Source: Diphasiastrum complanatum
Taxonomy: Eukaryota; Streptophyta; Lycopodiopsida; Lycopodiales; Lycopodiaceae
NCBI GenBank assembly: GCA_029204225.1
Contig: CM055103.1
Coordinates: 38,363,648-38,427,647, forward strand
DNA length: 64,000 nucleotides
Direction: 5' to 3'
The translations under genes and the position numbers were made by a program. The notes beneath the pieces were generated by a model that saw only the letters and a list, made by a program, of their open reading frames with translations, made no database searches and was not told the DNA's origin. Numbering within the stretch: the first letter of the stretch is position 1; the number at the start of each line of letters is the position of its first letter. Positions 34,902 through 48,300 of the stretch are shown here, piece by piece.

Positions 34902-34985
34902 GTGATACAAGTCATCTACAAAGCAAGGAGATTTGGGCTGAACTGGATAGATTGGTGGGGTTGTTGAAGTCTTATGACATCAACT
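34850..34985 (+). pseudogene. Out-of-frame E+ remnant of paralog B
   Basis: In the frame one base away, the normal continuation is legible: GCSWIEVDNQVPAF, VIGDTSHLQSKEIW, ELDRLVGLLKS. It stops resembling a PPR protein after about 34970. No DYW residues follow; instead a 33-bp tandem repeat appears. Confidence 0.85.
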
Positions 34986-35010
34986 CAACAACAACGAGTC
35001 AACATTCATG

Positions 35011-35076
35011 GAAGATCAAGTATTACTATAGACCCTACTATCAGAAGATCAAGTATTACTATAGACCCTGCTATCA
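35011..35076 (+). repeat. 33-bp tandem duplication
   Basis: Two adjacent units (35011-35043 and 35044-35076), gaagatcaagtattactata then gaccctactatca, differing by one base. The repeat lies where the DYW domain of paralog B would be. Confidence 0.95.
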
Positions 35077-36433
35077 GTAAGATGAACATTGGAACAAAGG
35101 AGATATTAAGTAAAATTTTGATTGCCATACAAGATAATAATAAACAAAGGAAACAAATACAGAATACAAGAATGGTAAGAATGGAAATGGAAAGAAATGA
35201 ATAGTAAAATGGGCACTTGTTTGATTTTATCATGATTCGTATAGTCCATTAGAAAAAAAAATTGATTCCAAAAGGGCCTTGTAAGAAATCGTGCCTTAGT
35301 AGGAGAATGTTAGAGAGAGAATAACAAGATAACCGAAATTTTTTCTCACTTTTTTAGTTTTTGTTGCTGCGTGCCGTCTAACTTGTGTGGTTGGCTCATT
35401 TTTTGAAGTATATTAACAATGCACATGAACAAAGCGTGCTGTCAAAAAACAAAACACGCGCCACAAGCGGGAGAAAATTCCCTCCAAAATTTCATGTGTA
35501 AAGGAATACACAACACCTAAAACCCATGATCAATATTTGTAGATCGAAGATTTACATAAATAGAACCTCTAGTATTTTAGATTTTTTCAATCATGTTGTC
35601 ACACTAATTTGCGTTTTGAGTCTTCTCAAGAATAACTTTGAGTAGCTTTGTGAGGAAGTTTTAGCAATGTGGGCTCATGTTGCAGCTTTCTATTGATGCT
35701 ATATGTTTTGTTCTTGCAGGTGTTGATTGCTTTTCATAGACTTCAGGTTTATTGTTATTCTAGTCCCTCTTAGATTAATAAATCATATTGTTGTAAATAA
35801 TGTAGTTGATGTTTCGAGCTTCTTGGTTGAGTAAGATGTTCCCTCATAAATTTAAAGTGATAATTTTACCTTTTTAACTTTATTGGATTGTGATATGGGA
35901 TTCGAGCAATAGAGAATAGTCTAAATTTTCAAACAAAATTAAGCTCATATATGTTATTTTTTCTTGGTACTGATATGTACAGACAATTGTTGAGATGAGA
36001 TATCGTTATCAATCGAGAATCTACATTTTTGGTAAGAGAACTTATCTATCCTCGCATGGTTCCGATATGTACAGATATTTGATGATGTGGCATAAGTTAT
36101 ATTTGACTTTGTTACAAATGTCTATATTAGAATAACCACCTCTTTGTGTAGGATTAAGGGTTTGAAAGACAAGGCTAAACCTTGTAGAGGTTCCAATCTT
36201 CTTCTCTTAAAATATAAAAATTAAAAAAACTTGAAGTTGAATCTGAATTTTACTTTTATGCTTTTTTCAAATTTGAAAATGCAAATTTAAATAGAACTCA
36301 ATTATAAAATAAAAATATAAGCTATATATATATATGGAACCATATATAGGATATGATCATTTCATCATATTTGATGCAAATAAATCAATTTTGTTTTTTT
36401 ATCTCATCTCTAGCAGAGTTCAAATAAAAAAGT
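35077..36433. other. No gene recognised
   Basis: AT-rich sequence downstream of paralog B without motifs known to me. It ends where homology to the copia LTR at 40.5-41.6 kb begins. Confidence 0.5.
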
Positions 36434-37449
36434 AGATTTGTGACAGGCGAAAAAGGCGACACTACCCTACAAATGCAATAAGTGCCTTTATAGAAAAGCG
36501 AAGGCACCCTGTAAATCAAATCTTAAGGCATTTGTCAGAGTGTTGCATTTTTCGCATTTTCACCAACGTTCATTTCAGCGAAGGTTGACGTCGCGGCCTT
36601 CTCACGCTCATTCCATGCACTGTGCAAATAGATTTGACAACGACAACAGCCACCCACGATCTTCCACAGACAACACATCCACTTTGTACCTTCTTCATCT
36701 ACACACCTGTAAAATTATGTATATGTTGAATACCATCTGCGTATTAATAAATCAACACATGTGAGAAACAAAAAACAAGCATAACAACATCATAAGCTTG
36801 TCAAAGATAGACGTAGTAGATGCTTTCGTGCATCGATTCTTTGTATTGTCAGTAATAGGCTTATCGTCTTTTTACAGATTGGATTAGCTTTGTGAAGCAC
36901 GCGGTTTCGTCCGCTATTGTCTTGTGTTCACCTGCATTATTGATTTGTATATTTTGCTATACTCAATTTGATTACAGCTCTATTTGTTCTACGTTCAGAT
37001 TTGTGTCAATATTGCTATGCTTTTCTTCATTTTGTCTGACTTTCTTATTACTTAATCTGGTAGTTTGTTCGTCACGAATTATTATTAGTCTAGTTGTTCG
37101 CGACTAATATTTAGTTTTGCCTTTCGCGACTGATTATCAGTCGAGCTCAGTCTAGCTCTTCGCGAATAATTCGCGACTGATAATTTGTCTAGCTGTTCGT
37201 GACAAATTATCTTTTTGATGTTTTGTTGCTTAATGTTTGGCTACGTAATTAGATCGAACATGATTTCTATCACTAACGTTCTGTTTGTGTCTGATAGGCG
37301 TAGTCATGCTTAAGAAAAGAGTGAGATAGCTCATTCTACTGCGCACGTTTCTTTTTCGAGTTTTGAGTTCGTTTCTTTTCGTATTCGTTTCTTTTCGTAT
37401 TCGTTTCTTTTCGAGCTATTTTCGTTTCTCACACCCCTATTTCCCAACA
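36434..37449 (+). repeat. Solo copia LTR, 5'-truncated
   Basis: Homologous along its length to the LTR at 40473-41631: shared gatttgtgacaggcgaaaaa, ggcaccctgtaaatca, ttctcacgctcat, gcacgcggtttcgtccgcta and ttgtcttgtg. It ends in cccaaca at 37449, matching the ccaaca end of the other copy. The first ~145 bp of the LTR are missing and no primer site or gag follows. Near 37370-37430 is a short ttcgtttcttttcg repeat. Confidence 0.85.
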
Positions 37450-37608
37450 CTAATGACAATAGCCAACTGATGTTCAAACTACTAATCATGAATTGTGTAC
37501 CATTGTTGATGCTTACAAAACAATGTTCCCTTTAATTCAAGGGCAATCTTCCAAGCTGTTGTATTGGTTGTAGTATGAGGTTCGTCGTTGAGAGTGTATC
37601 CTCACCTC

Positions 37609-37611
<3 letters not shown>

Positions 37612-37693
<82 letters not shown>
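37612..37693. repeat. (GA)n microsatellite, about 41 units
   Basis: Uninterrupted GA run of 82 bp. Confidence 0.98.
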
Positions 37694-37696
<3 letters not shown>

Positions 37697-38112
37697 CTGA
37701 AGTGAATCTGATAGAGTTTTATAAGAAAAGATGAAAGATACAATACAAAGAAAATGACTCTTTTTTATGGATTTGAAAGGTGAGCCTTCTTCACTATGAT
37801 TGGCCAGACTTCAATGGAAGGATTCTAATCCAAGCCCAGTTAGAATTAAAGTAGAACTATTGTGTTACTGTACTGTGGGTCCTATTAGTAGATAAGGGTC
37901 AGTTGGCCTTGCCACGAGACGAGTCGACGGGACACGCGTTCCATCAACGGCAACCTGGACCATGCATGGGTTGTCTGAGTGAAGAACTATATGTATAGTG
38001 TATTTTCATTTTGAAAAATATGGTTGCTACGTGAGCTTGGTGTGGAGAGTGTTTTTCTGTCGGTGTTACTGTGTAGCATGATCTGTGTTCCTGTTCGAAG
38101 CAAATTCTAAGT
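37694..38112 (+). repeat. Probable 5' LTR end of copia element W
   Basis: The sequence directly before a copia primer-binding site should be the 3' part of the 5' LTR. The left border is not identifiable, and the end (tctaag) does not show a clean CA. Confidence 0.45.
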
Positions 38113-38124
38113 TGGTATCAGAGC
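38113..38124 (+). promoter_or_regulatory. Primer-binding site of copia element W
   Basis: TGGTATCAGAGC, complementary to the 3' end of initiator methionine tRNA, as in most plant copia elements. Confidence 0.92.
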
Positions 38125-40472
38125 CGTATAGGGAGTGTACATAGTACAGTGTCGCCATTGAAGAGAGCTTCGGGAGAAGAGAAGTCTTCTGAGAGTTCGG
38201 GGCTTACGACGGGTTGAAGACAGAAAGAAAAGCACTGGTGCACAGCTTTTAGCATACAGAGGCTTGCCAAGCTCGAAACTGTAAGAGGATTCGGAGACAG
38301 GAGTTGTCTGCTGAATCAGAACTCAAGACAAACGGAATTCTAAAATTCTGTAGGGAGGCTGCTTGGTGTTTGCGATTGGTGTGCATTCAATCAGATACCG
38401 ATTGACAAACGATTTGAAGTAGTGGATTCCTTGGTGTAGGGAGACTTCAGAGAAAGAGGATTTGCCTGTTGAAGAACTGTATAAAGGCTACCAAGTGCCA
38501 AGAAGGGTGCAAAAACCCTGGCTTAGGGTTTACATGTGTAAAATTGTGGATCTTCCACTGTAGAAGATCTTTTTCAGAGTTGTAAAAGCTTGTTGGAGGG
38601 CGTCCTGATGCAAGAGAAAGATTCCTAAGAGGCCATGGAAGGTCGTGTTGTGGATAGAGTGCTGGATCAACTTATCCTTGGGTGGCAGCCATATCTTAAA
38701 GCTTGAGAAGATAGTAGGATAACTCGTGGAGGAGGAGGAAGCCAAGAGGAGCTCGCACGCGTCTACGAGCGCTGATTGCGTAGTGGCCCAAAGGGGCTAG
38801 CGTATCCACGAGAGTGTATTGGCGCGTGCGGAGATTCTTGACCATCAGATCAAGCCTGACAATCATCTACGGTTGAGATATTTGGGTTGTGGATCGTGAG
38901 ATGCAAAGAGACCGTTGGATCTCCTTAAATCCATGAGAAACTTCAATAGAAAGGGCCGAAGGGCATTTGGCCATTCAACTTCAATAAAAATCTCCACTTT
39001 GAAATTGGAGTTGGGTCCCAATTTTCTTGAAGGTTGAAGTTACTTCAATAAGAAGAAACAAAAATAAGAAAAGTCCCGATTTTTGGTCCTTTATCCGTTT
39101 TGACCCAAACGAAAGGCTATAACCTCCAAACGAAGGACACCCAGACTGTACCTACAAGTACGGCACCGCAAAACAGAGTGATTGTAGCCGAGAAAGTGTT
39201 CGGAGCGGAGAGTCCATTTTGAGTGAAAGTAGCAAATTGGATGAGATTTCCAACTATGGAGTGTGAAAATTCAAAATGAAAAACATACTGATAGAGAAGG
39301 AGCTGGGGGATATCGTTAAAGCATTTGATAGAAGAGCAAGAAGAGCCTTGACTTATATCAACTTGTCAGTAAAGGATCATATCATTACCCACATTTGTGA
39401 TGCTGTTACACCTAGACAGACATGAGATGTGCTAAAAGAGCAGTTCGAGATGTCAAATCCTTCAAGAATCATGTTTTTGAAGTCAAAACGAATAGTGCCT
39501 GCATGGAACAAGGAGAGCACATTTAGACATACATGACCATAATCAAGACAATGAGAGATGAACTACATTATATTAGTGAGCGCATACGTGATATTGAGCT
39601 GGTGCACAATGTATTGTGCGGCATTGCAAAATCTTATCAGATGTTTGGAAGTGGAATAGCATCAAGAGACAGATTGCCAACCTTTGACGAGCTCACATGA
39701 ATCTTGATGTAGGAGGAGCAACGATGAGAAATGGTGAAAGCTAGACGTCAAAATTCTAACGATCAAGCACTTGCGACACGCCAAAAACAAGGCAAAGGCA
39801 AGGGCAAGAAGAAGTCTAAGCAACAATTCACCAAGACTCAGGAGGATGAGGGATCTTCCAAAGAGACAAAAAAGAAGGGCAAATGCTTCCATTGCGGCAA
39901 AAAGGACCATTGGAAGAGCGAATGTCAAAAATTTTCGGCGGAATCAAGCAAGGGGAAACCAAAGCAAGCAGGTAACCTTGTCGATGAGGGTGAGATTGAA
40001 GACTCTAGCATCTTCATATCAACATTGTGATCTAATCAAGATGATCAAACATGGTACATTAACTCAAGAGCCACAAGACACATGACAAGTAACAAAGATT
40101 GGTTCATCAGCTTGAGATAGTTGGATAATGGAACGTCTGTTTCACAAGCAAATGGTGATGTGTGTAAGATCAAGGTGATAGACACTGTTTTCATCCAACT
40201 ACCTGATGGCAAAAGCAAGACGATCAAGGAGGTACTTTATGTACCAAGTTTGAAAAAAAATTCTACTTTCTGTTGGTGTCATTATTGATCAAAAGTTGAA
40301 AGTAGAATTTGCCCATGATCGTTGCTTTGTGAAGGATGTGAACCAAAGTTCAAAGTCGTTGTGGATGGTATAAGAGAGCCCAACACTAAATTGTACAGGT
40401 TGAATGCCTCAATTAGGGGGCAACATGGGCTTATCTCGTCCATTCCATCATAAACTGAACTGTGGCATAAAA
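38125..40472 (+). pseudogene. Copia element W: gag and protease, interrupted
   Basis: Gag is legible in pieces from about 39270 (ELGDIVKAFDRRARRALTY, VLKEQFEMSN). A frame at 39731-40030 holds an intact CCHC zinc knuckle (CFHCGKKDHWKSEC). The protease follows at about 40040, but the catalytic DSGAT reads NSRAT (WYINSRATRHMTS), so it is dead. The element breaks off at TELWHK, where the integrase zinc finger should begin, because another copia LTR is inserted at 40473. The leader from 38125 to about 39250 carries no recognised coding sequence. Confidence 0.85.
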
Positions 40473-41631
40473 TGTTGGATTTATTTCCTCTACTCTCATA
40501 AATCCCATTTTAATCTGCCTCCATTCATGTTGCATATTTACTCACGTTGTCGCGCAGTCTGCATATTTACATGTAAATTCTAACAGGCGAAAAAGATGAC
40601 ATTGTGTTTTTATACGTGATTTGTGACAGGCGAAAAAGACGACACTGCCTTTCAAAATGTCGAAAGTGCCCTAGGAAATGTTAAGGCACCCTGTAAATCA
40701 ATCCTAAGGCATTTCGTCAGAGTGTCGCATGTTTCGCATCTTCACCAACGTTCGTTTCAGCGAAAGTTGATGTTGTGGCCTTCTCACGCTCATCCCATGC
40801 AATTGGGCAATCAGATTTGACAACGACAGCAGCCACCCACGATCTCCTACAGACAGCACATCCACCTTGTTTTTCATCTGCACACCTATAATATTGTGTA
40901 TACATACTGGATACCATTTTGAGTATTTAGCTTGACGAGATTGATTGATCACAGGACGATTGATTAAGAGATTGAAGATCAAGTGTCTGTAAATTCAGCA
41001 TCAGCAGCTTATCAGAGATATACGAAAGTAGATGCTCTGCGCATTGATTCTTTAATTGTCAGTAATAAGGTTTCATTCCTTTATAGATTGAATTAGCTTC
41101 GTAGAGCACGCGGTTTCGTCCGCTATTGTCTTGTGCTCTACTGCATTATTGAAATGTATATTTGATATACTTAAATATGATAACAGCTCTTTGTGTTGCG
41201 TTCAGATCTGTGTCAGTATCGCTATGCTTGTTTTTCATTCTGTCTGACTTTTCCGGTTGCTCAATTTGGTAATAGACGACTAACATTTAGTCTTGTCTTT
41301 TTTCGTGAATCATTCACGACTAATTATCAGTCGAGCCCAGTCTCTCTCTTCGCGAATCATTCACGATAAATAATTCTTCTGGTACTTTATTAACAAATGT
41401 TTGGCTACGTAATCAGAGCGACCGTGGTTTCCGTCACTAATGTTCTGTTTGTTCTGATAGACGTAGTCATGCTTAGAAAAAGAGTCATATAGCTCATTCC
41501 GCTGCGCACAAACATTTTTCGTTTGAGTTTCGTATCTCGTTCGTGTCTCGTTTCTCGTTCGTGTTCGTTTTCGTCTTAGAGCTATATTTCGTTTCTCACA
41601 CACGACACTCTCTTATTCTCTTTTTCCAACA
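40473..41631 (+). repeat. 5' LTR of copia element Z, 1159 bp
   Basis: It starts TGTTGGATTT and ends CCAACA, forming short inverted ends, and is directly followed by a primer-binding site. It contains repeated ttcgcgaa-like motifs near 41300-41370. The five bases before it are taaaa (40468-40472); the other side cannot be compared because the element's 3' end is missing. Confidence 0.9.
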
Positions 41632-41643
41632 TGCTATCAGAGC
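41632..41643 (+). promoter_or_regulatory. Primer-binding site of copia element Z
   Basis: TGCTATCAGAGC, one base different from the usual TGGTATCAGAGC, immediately after the LTR. Confidence 0.9.
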
Positions 41644-41787
41644 TATTTTCATAGCTTGATAAGCTTCTACATTACAAGACTCTACTAGCTGATAGAGTAA
41701 TTGTTTTCTTGTTCTGTATTTTCAGTATCAGATTTTCATACTTAAGTCACTGATAGTTTCCCTTATCACTTAGATTAATTCTTCCAC

Positions 41788-44195
41788 ATGGATTCCCAAG
41801 GGAAAGCCAGTCCTATTATGGACAAGCTTGATAGAGCCAATTACCATCTGTGAAAATTTAAGATGAAAATTGTACTAATGGCTAAAGAATTGTATGACGT
41901 AGTTACAGGTGCAGAAGGAAAACCCGAAGCAGACGACGCAACAATCGCCAGATGGAAGCTAAAGGATGGAAAGGCTTTCGCGTTGATCATCCTCAACATC
42001 ACGGATACCCAGATCGGCCATGTATCCGAGGCTCAGACATCGAAAGAAGTCTGGGACATCTTGAGCACACTATACGAAGTGCGAGATATAGCTTCCAAGC
42101 TACATCTCAGGAAAAAATTCTACTTCCTCAAGATGACAAATGATGATTCTCTACAGAATCACATTAATCAATTCAAGAACCTGCTAAGACAAATGGCCGC
42201 TGTCGGATCCGTCATAGACGATCAAGACGCAGTGATGCAACTGCTTACAAGCTCTTATGACAGCTGGGTGATGATCATCACGACTCATCCAGAATTGACT
42301 CTTTCGAGAGTCATCACTATGTTGTTGCAAGAAGACACGCAGATGAATGAAGCCTCAAGTTTCTCAGCTGCTTCTCATGCCTTGTACACCAACAAGAGCA
42401 TGACAAAGCAGAAGAAGAAGAAAGACCCGAAGGAATCAAAGCTAGTCTAGAAACCAGCTCAGCACAAAGAACAGTTGAATCCGCAGACAAAGAAGAAGCT
42501 GTTTTGCAGATATTACAAGCGAAACAACCACGAAATTCAAGACTGCCGGATACTTCAAGCGAAGAAAAACAGCAAGGGGCAGTCAAATCAAGTGGAAAAT
42601 GCAGCTGCAGAAGCTACACAACCTATTCAAGAAGCGGATCATGATGCCTTCATGACTAGCCATCAAGGAGCAGATCTGGTGACAGTTCTTGGTTCCTGGA
42701 TTCCGGAGCCACTCAACATATGACTAGCCTCATTGGCTGTTTCGAGTCCTATACATACACCTTACAGTACCCAAAATATGTCCACCTTGGTGACAATAGC
42801 ACACAAGCTATTAAAGGTGAAGACACTATAAGATTAAGCTTTGCAAATGATCAGTCTAAGCTACTCTCTAAAGTCATGTATGTACCAAATTTATCTGCGA
42901 ATCTGCTCTCTGTAAGCAAAATCACAGATCTAGGACATAGAGTAGAATTCGAATGTGATTAGTGTAAAGTAGTTGATAGGACAGACAAGATCCTAGCACT
43001 CGGAAAGAGCCATGAATATTTGTATAAATAAAGTCATTGCTTTTCTGCCTCTAGTCAGGCACTCATCAGTACTTCTATTCATGCAAATAAAGGTTTACTT
43101 TGGCATTATAGACTTGGTCATTTAAATCATGCTGCTGTACAACAACTGTCTAGACAATCTATTGTTTTTGATCTCAACTATCCTCGCGAAAAAGTCGAGT
43201 TACATGTCTGTCAAGACTGTCTAGTTGGTAAACAGACTAGGAAACCATTTAAATCAAGCCATCAACATATTGCTAGAGGATTGTTAGATGTTGTACATTC
43301 AGATATTTGTGGCCCGATGAAAATCCTTCGCTGAAGGATGCCAAGTATTTTATAACCTTTATTGATGAATTTTTCAGAAGGACTACGGTGTATTTTATAA
43401 AGAAGAAATCAGAAGTCTTCAACTGCTTCAGAATCTTTAAGGAGCGTGCAGAGAAGAAGACTGGAAGGATGATCAAGGCCCTCATATCAGACAACGGTGG
43501 AGAATATATCTCTATCGAGTTTAAGGAGTATTGCCAGAGCCAAGGCATTGAGTAGCAATTTATCACTCCTTACAGTCCTCAGACGAATGGCTTAGCCGAG
43601 AGGAAGAACCGTACTCTGGTTGAATCTACCAAATGTATGCTATCGCATGCATCGTTGCCCTTGGAGATTCTAGGCTGAAGCTGTCTCCACTGCAGCCTAC
43701 GTCCAGAACAGATGTTTGACCAAGGCTCTCTCAGTGAAGACACCCCACGAGGTGTGGACAGGCTCTAAGCCTTCTTTGAAGAACCTAAGAGTGTTTGGGT
43801 GTATTGTCTACGCGCAGATCCCAAAAGACACGAGGAAGAAATTGGACTTCCAAGGTCTCAAGACTATCCTGATCGGATATACTTCATCTGATAATACCTA
43901 TAAGTTGTATGATCCTGATACCCAGCAAATCTTGTATAGTCGAGATACAGTCTTTATCGAGGATCAGTTCGTCTACTACAAAGGCAAGGATATTGCTCAA
44001 AAAGAACCTTCATCACCTGCCGTTGACACGACAGTCCGAGCTTCTGGCTCAGGCGTGTCTATTGTCGACTCACTTTGAGACAACGAATCAGACGAAGATG
44101 TTGTTGCTACCCAGCAACAATTCCCGAGGTCAATTTGCATCTTTACTAATGAGTCCAAAATGTCCATTAGCATTGTAGAGAGAATGTGGGACTAG
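41788..44195 (+). pseudogene. Copia element Z: gag, protease, integrase; RT lost
   Basis: Gag begins with ATG at 41788 (MDSQGKASPIMDKL). One stop interrupts it at 41851-41853 (tga in place of the Trp of the usual HLWKFKMK). The frame from 41863 is then open for 195 codons and shows the UBN2-type gag fold motifs (SKEVWDILSTLYE). The zinc knuckle is damaged (CRYYKRNNHEIQDC, second Cys lost). Protease keeps DSGATQHM at about 42700. The integrase zinc finger (HYRLGHLN...CQDC) and core (SDICGPM, DNGGEY, SPQTNGLAERKNRT) are legible with stops and shifts. The last part (43716-44078) is the integrase C-terminus and linker (FGCIVYAQIPKDTR). Everything after about 44195, including RT, RNase H and the 3' LTR, is absent. 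Confidence 0.88.
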
Positions 44196-45237
44196 TTTGT
44201 TGTAATTCCACTTGTATGTGATGATGTGGCATTGGCCACATGGATAGATGCTTGGAAAAAGTTTACAATGTTAATATTTATCATTTGAGGTCTTGTAGCA
44301 TAATTTCATGTGAGAACAACATGCCATTTTAGCCTTGGAGAGAATATAGGGCCAGAAATAGCAGCTTTTGCATTGTTGAGGGATCCACTCTCATGAGGTC
44401 AACATTAGGGATAAAGGACCATCTTAGGGTTATGATTCTAGGTTTAGTCACATATGGTTGAAGGGTAAACCTAAACCCTAGGTCTAAGAAGGATATGTAT
44501 ATATATCTTTGTAAATATTGTGAAATTGATGATGAAAAATCGAGTTTTTCCACTTCCATCAACATTGTCTTTGAGTGGTGAGGTAAATATATCATATGTG
44601 AGTGATCTTATGAATTAATTACATTGTTTGGAAGACACTGGAGGTGATTACAGGTCTAAGATGCTTGCTGCACTTTACTTTTGTATGTTTGATCAAATCT
44701 ATGTGCCTTTTGTGGAGTTAAATGCCAAAATAGCTAGGTTCTTCTTAAGGTGCTTTCACGTAACAAAAAACTTAAATGACATGTCTAAACTGTATTTTTA
44801 AAATAGGCACGACGGGTGTACCGTGTTGGGGAAAAAAAAAACCTTTGAAAAATGTTCTTTAAATATGGGTATGCATAGAAGCTAAAGATTTTATGTTCAA
44901 CATTATAAATCAACTAGCAAGCATGGATACAACAAGCTAAATTGTAATCTTGTAAATTCAAAGGCATATTGATACTCGAAGAAGACGCAACTTTTTGTAA
45001 TTCTCTATATGCTATTAATCTCACATGTCTTTGGCGTACATTTGATATTTGAAGTCTTGCTTTGATTTAATATATGTTTCAAAAAGTTTGTTCATTCAAA
45101 GTTGTAATTGTGATCTTTTCCTTTTTGTTTTCTTTTAGGGTTGTCCATTCACAAGACACGTATCAGCATATCTATTATCAAACTCCATGCAATGCTAGAA
45201 TTTCATTTCTGATGTGCTCCACTTCTTCTTTTGTAAC
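44196..45237. other. No gene recognised
   Basis: AT-rich sequence between the truncated copia element and paralog C. It contains the dispersed repeat at 44890-45020. Confidence 0.5.
44890..45020 (+). repeat. Dispersed repeat, inverted copy of 14205-14345
   Basis: Shares acaacaagctaaa, tgtaatcttgtaa, caaaggcatattga and caactttttgtaattctct with the reverse complement of 14205-14345. Confidence 0.8.
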
Positions 45238-45321
45238 CTGGAAGCCAATCCAAGAAAAAAGCAAAGCAAAGTACAACAGGCTGGAAGCCAATCCAGAAAA
45301 AAACAAAGCAAAGCACAACAG
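45238..45321 (+). repeat. 43-bp tandem duplication in the 5' leader of paralog C
   Basis: ctggaagccaatccaagaaa then agcaaagcaaagtacaacag, twice in a row, just before the ATG at 45327. Paralog A has one copy of this unit. Confidence 0.92.
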
Positions 45322-45326
45322 GCATC

Positions 45327-48300
45327 ATGGCAACACCACCAACGGCAATGGCAATCGCAGCAGGAGGAGGAGGGCTTTGTTGCAGTCCAAACGATCGGTG
45401 TTGTTGTCATTACGCCTTTCGTTCTGATCATCAATCTCTAACCCATTTGTGCCCCCGCCTCATACTCGGAGCCACAAATGAATTTGCCCTCTCATTTTCT
45501 GCTAATTCCCTCACTTCTACTGCTCTTCCTTCTCCTCCTACTAGTGGTCGTCCTTGGATGGCCATGGTGCCAGGAATTCGGATGACAAGTAGCTTGGAGG
45601 AGGAGCGTGAGTGTTTAGCTCTGTTCTGTTTTCATTGATGTTGCTATTTCTTCCTCTTCTTCTTGTGAATTTGTTTCTGTTATGTGTGATAGAATTAGCA
45701 CTATTTCCGGTGACTGCGTGTGCTTCTGTTACTCTCTTGTTTCGATGTGCTGCTGCTGATGGGTTGGCTATGAGTGGATGGGTTCGCAGGCCAAGCAGCT
45801 AGAATAGGACTTTGGAAGCAGTTTTTTCGCGATCCTTTGCAGTGGTGGGACAAAAGGTTTGACAAGGTGAGATTCAAAGTAGAGACATTAAGGACTCTCT
45901 ACTTTGTGAATGTTTATGTTTGTGAGATGCTGCTGGACCTTACTGCCGGGTGGGTGGGCTAAATTCAGAAAAGGTAGTTTTACTTTCTGTTGGTTTCTGG
46001 AAGAAATACACCAGATTGCAATCCTACGCATACTAAGTAGAGTGAGTGACATTCGGTTTGGAATTGCTCTCTTCAGCTTGGCTTGATACCCGCTTGCGTT
46101 TAACAGGGAAGTCCGGAAGCCCCCGATTTCGAACACAAGACTACCGGGAAGGCGTTATGGATGAATGATAGGTTCAGGCCCTCTTGGCTGGAAGCAGAGC
46201 TTGCTACTCTCAACTCAGAACAATTTGCTCTCAACCTTCACACCTGTATTATACTCAATTCGCGTTTCCCAATCAGTTTGGCCGACCTCCTAAACCCTAT
46301 ACCCAGCTTAAACCTACACAACTTTCTTTTGCAGGCGAAGCATCTTCGAGAACGACACAACTGTGGGAGGAGTTCTTCTCAAATCCTGCACAGTGGTGGG
46401 ACAGCAGGAGTGATAAGAAGGTGAAACTGCTGGTACCAGTATTCACTTCATTCAAGCGCTATTGTGGCCTAGTACTTTGGCTGCTTAGATTGTTGTATTA
46501 GAATTTGTTGCAGTTGGTGGTTCAAGTCTAGCCATGTTTGATGACTACTCTATTCCAAATACTAACAGCTGTGATCATTCTAGTTTCTTGTGAAGCTTGG
46601 AGGCCGTCTACTCTTGATCATTCTAGTAGGTTTTCTTGAAGCATTGGCTCCTGACGTTGCGTGCTCGCATTTCTTTCCAGAGAAATCCGAAATTTCCCGA
46701 CTTCACACATAAGACCAGAAACGAGGCATTATGGATTGAAAATCAATTCAATCCTCCTTGGGTTCATACCAAACTAGCTGCCATGGTACAATGTCAAGAA
46801 CAGGGGCAATCTGGTTTTTCAACACCTGAAGTCTCTGGTATGTTTCAATTTTTGTCATGCTCTTTTTTAATCGCTGGCTGAGGGGAGAGATGAATTTCAG
46901 AAATTTCTAAAGCCACATCTACATTCCTTAATCAAGTTTTGGCAAAGTTCTGATGCATGCTGGTTTAGAGCATGCAGGCAGAGTAGCGAGGATGGAACAG
47001 CTCTGGCAGGAATTTTTCTCAGATCCGTCACAGTGGTGGGACAACAGATTTACTAAGGTGTTGTTCTCCATCTTGAGCCCGTTGAAGATGCCTTGTAAAG
47101 TGAAGCTGTAAGGATGGGTTTGGACTTATTTCGGGCTTCAGTTGCTTTAAGCTAGTTGTCCTCTGTCTGTGATTTGTGTACTGTTATGCAGAAAAATCCA
47201 AAATACCCGGACTTTAGACATAAAAGTACACTTGAGGGCCTGTGGGTTCATGGTTGGCTGAACCCCTCCTGGGTTAAAGCAAAGATGGCCACTATGGCAT
47301 TGGGTCATACACAATCAAGTCCTGGATTGAGATCACGGTATGGATTCAATCTGTGTGGAATGTGGATTTGGAGACTCGGGTCTGAGAGTACATGTCTTCT
47401 TTGTTATTGGTCATTTAAAATTAATAGTTGTTCAAATTTCCTTATGATCATCATATGAATCATGTTGGGTGTCCAGCTCCTTTCACAAGGATGATAAGGT
47501 GAACAAACTCTGTCAGGAGGGACGATTGAAAGAGGCACTACACATGGTGAAGCTTATGCTCCAGCAAACTACCAAAGCTCCATTCGGCGCCTATGTTTGC
47601 CTTTTGAAGGGGTGTGCGAGAGGGAAAGCCCTGGCGGAGGGCAAGCAAGTGCATGCCCTTATAGTCCAAAGTGAACTTGATTCAAACATTTTCTTAGCAA
47701 ACAACCTTGTTGACATGTACTCCAAGTGTGGTAGTCTGTCTGATGCACACAAAGTATTCAGCACAATGCCCCAGCGCAATGTGTTTTCCTGGACTGCTAT
47801 CATCTCAGCATATGCTGATAGCGGACAAGGTGTGGAGGCTATTAATCTATTTCAGCGAATGCAAGTGACAGGCATAGCACCAGACAAGGTTGCATTTGTT
47901 GTTGTCCTAAAAGTCTGTGCCGGAATTAAAGCCCTGGAGCAGGGCAAGCGGCTCCACTCTGACATCATAAAAAGAGGCTTTGAGGGCGATGTTGTTATAG
48001 GGAGCACCCTTGTTGACATGTATGCAAAATGCGGGTGTCTAGAGGACGCACGTGAATTGTTCAACAGCATGAGCGAACGAAATGTGATTTCGTGGAATGT
48101 GATGATTACAGGATATGCACAGAATGGGTTTTGCAAGGAGGCCCTTGCTCTGTATGAGCAAATGCAACAGGAAGGCGTGCAGCCAGAAAATGTCACGTTC
48201 GTTGTTCTCCTAAAAGCATGTGCTGGTATTGCAGCCCTGGAACAAGGCAAGCAGCTCCACTCCCACATCATAAAGAGAGGCTGTGAGTCGGACGTGATTG

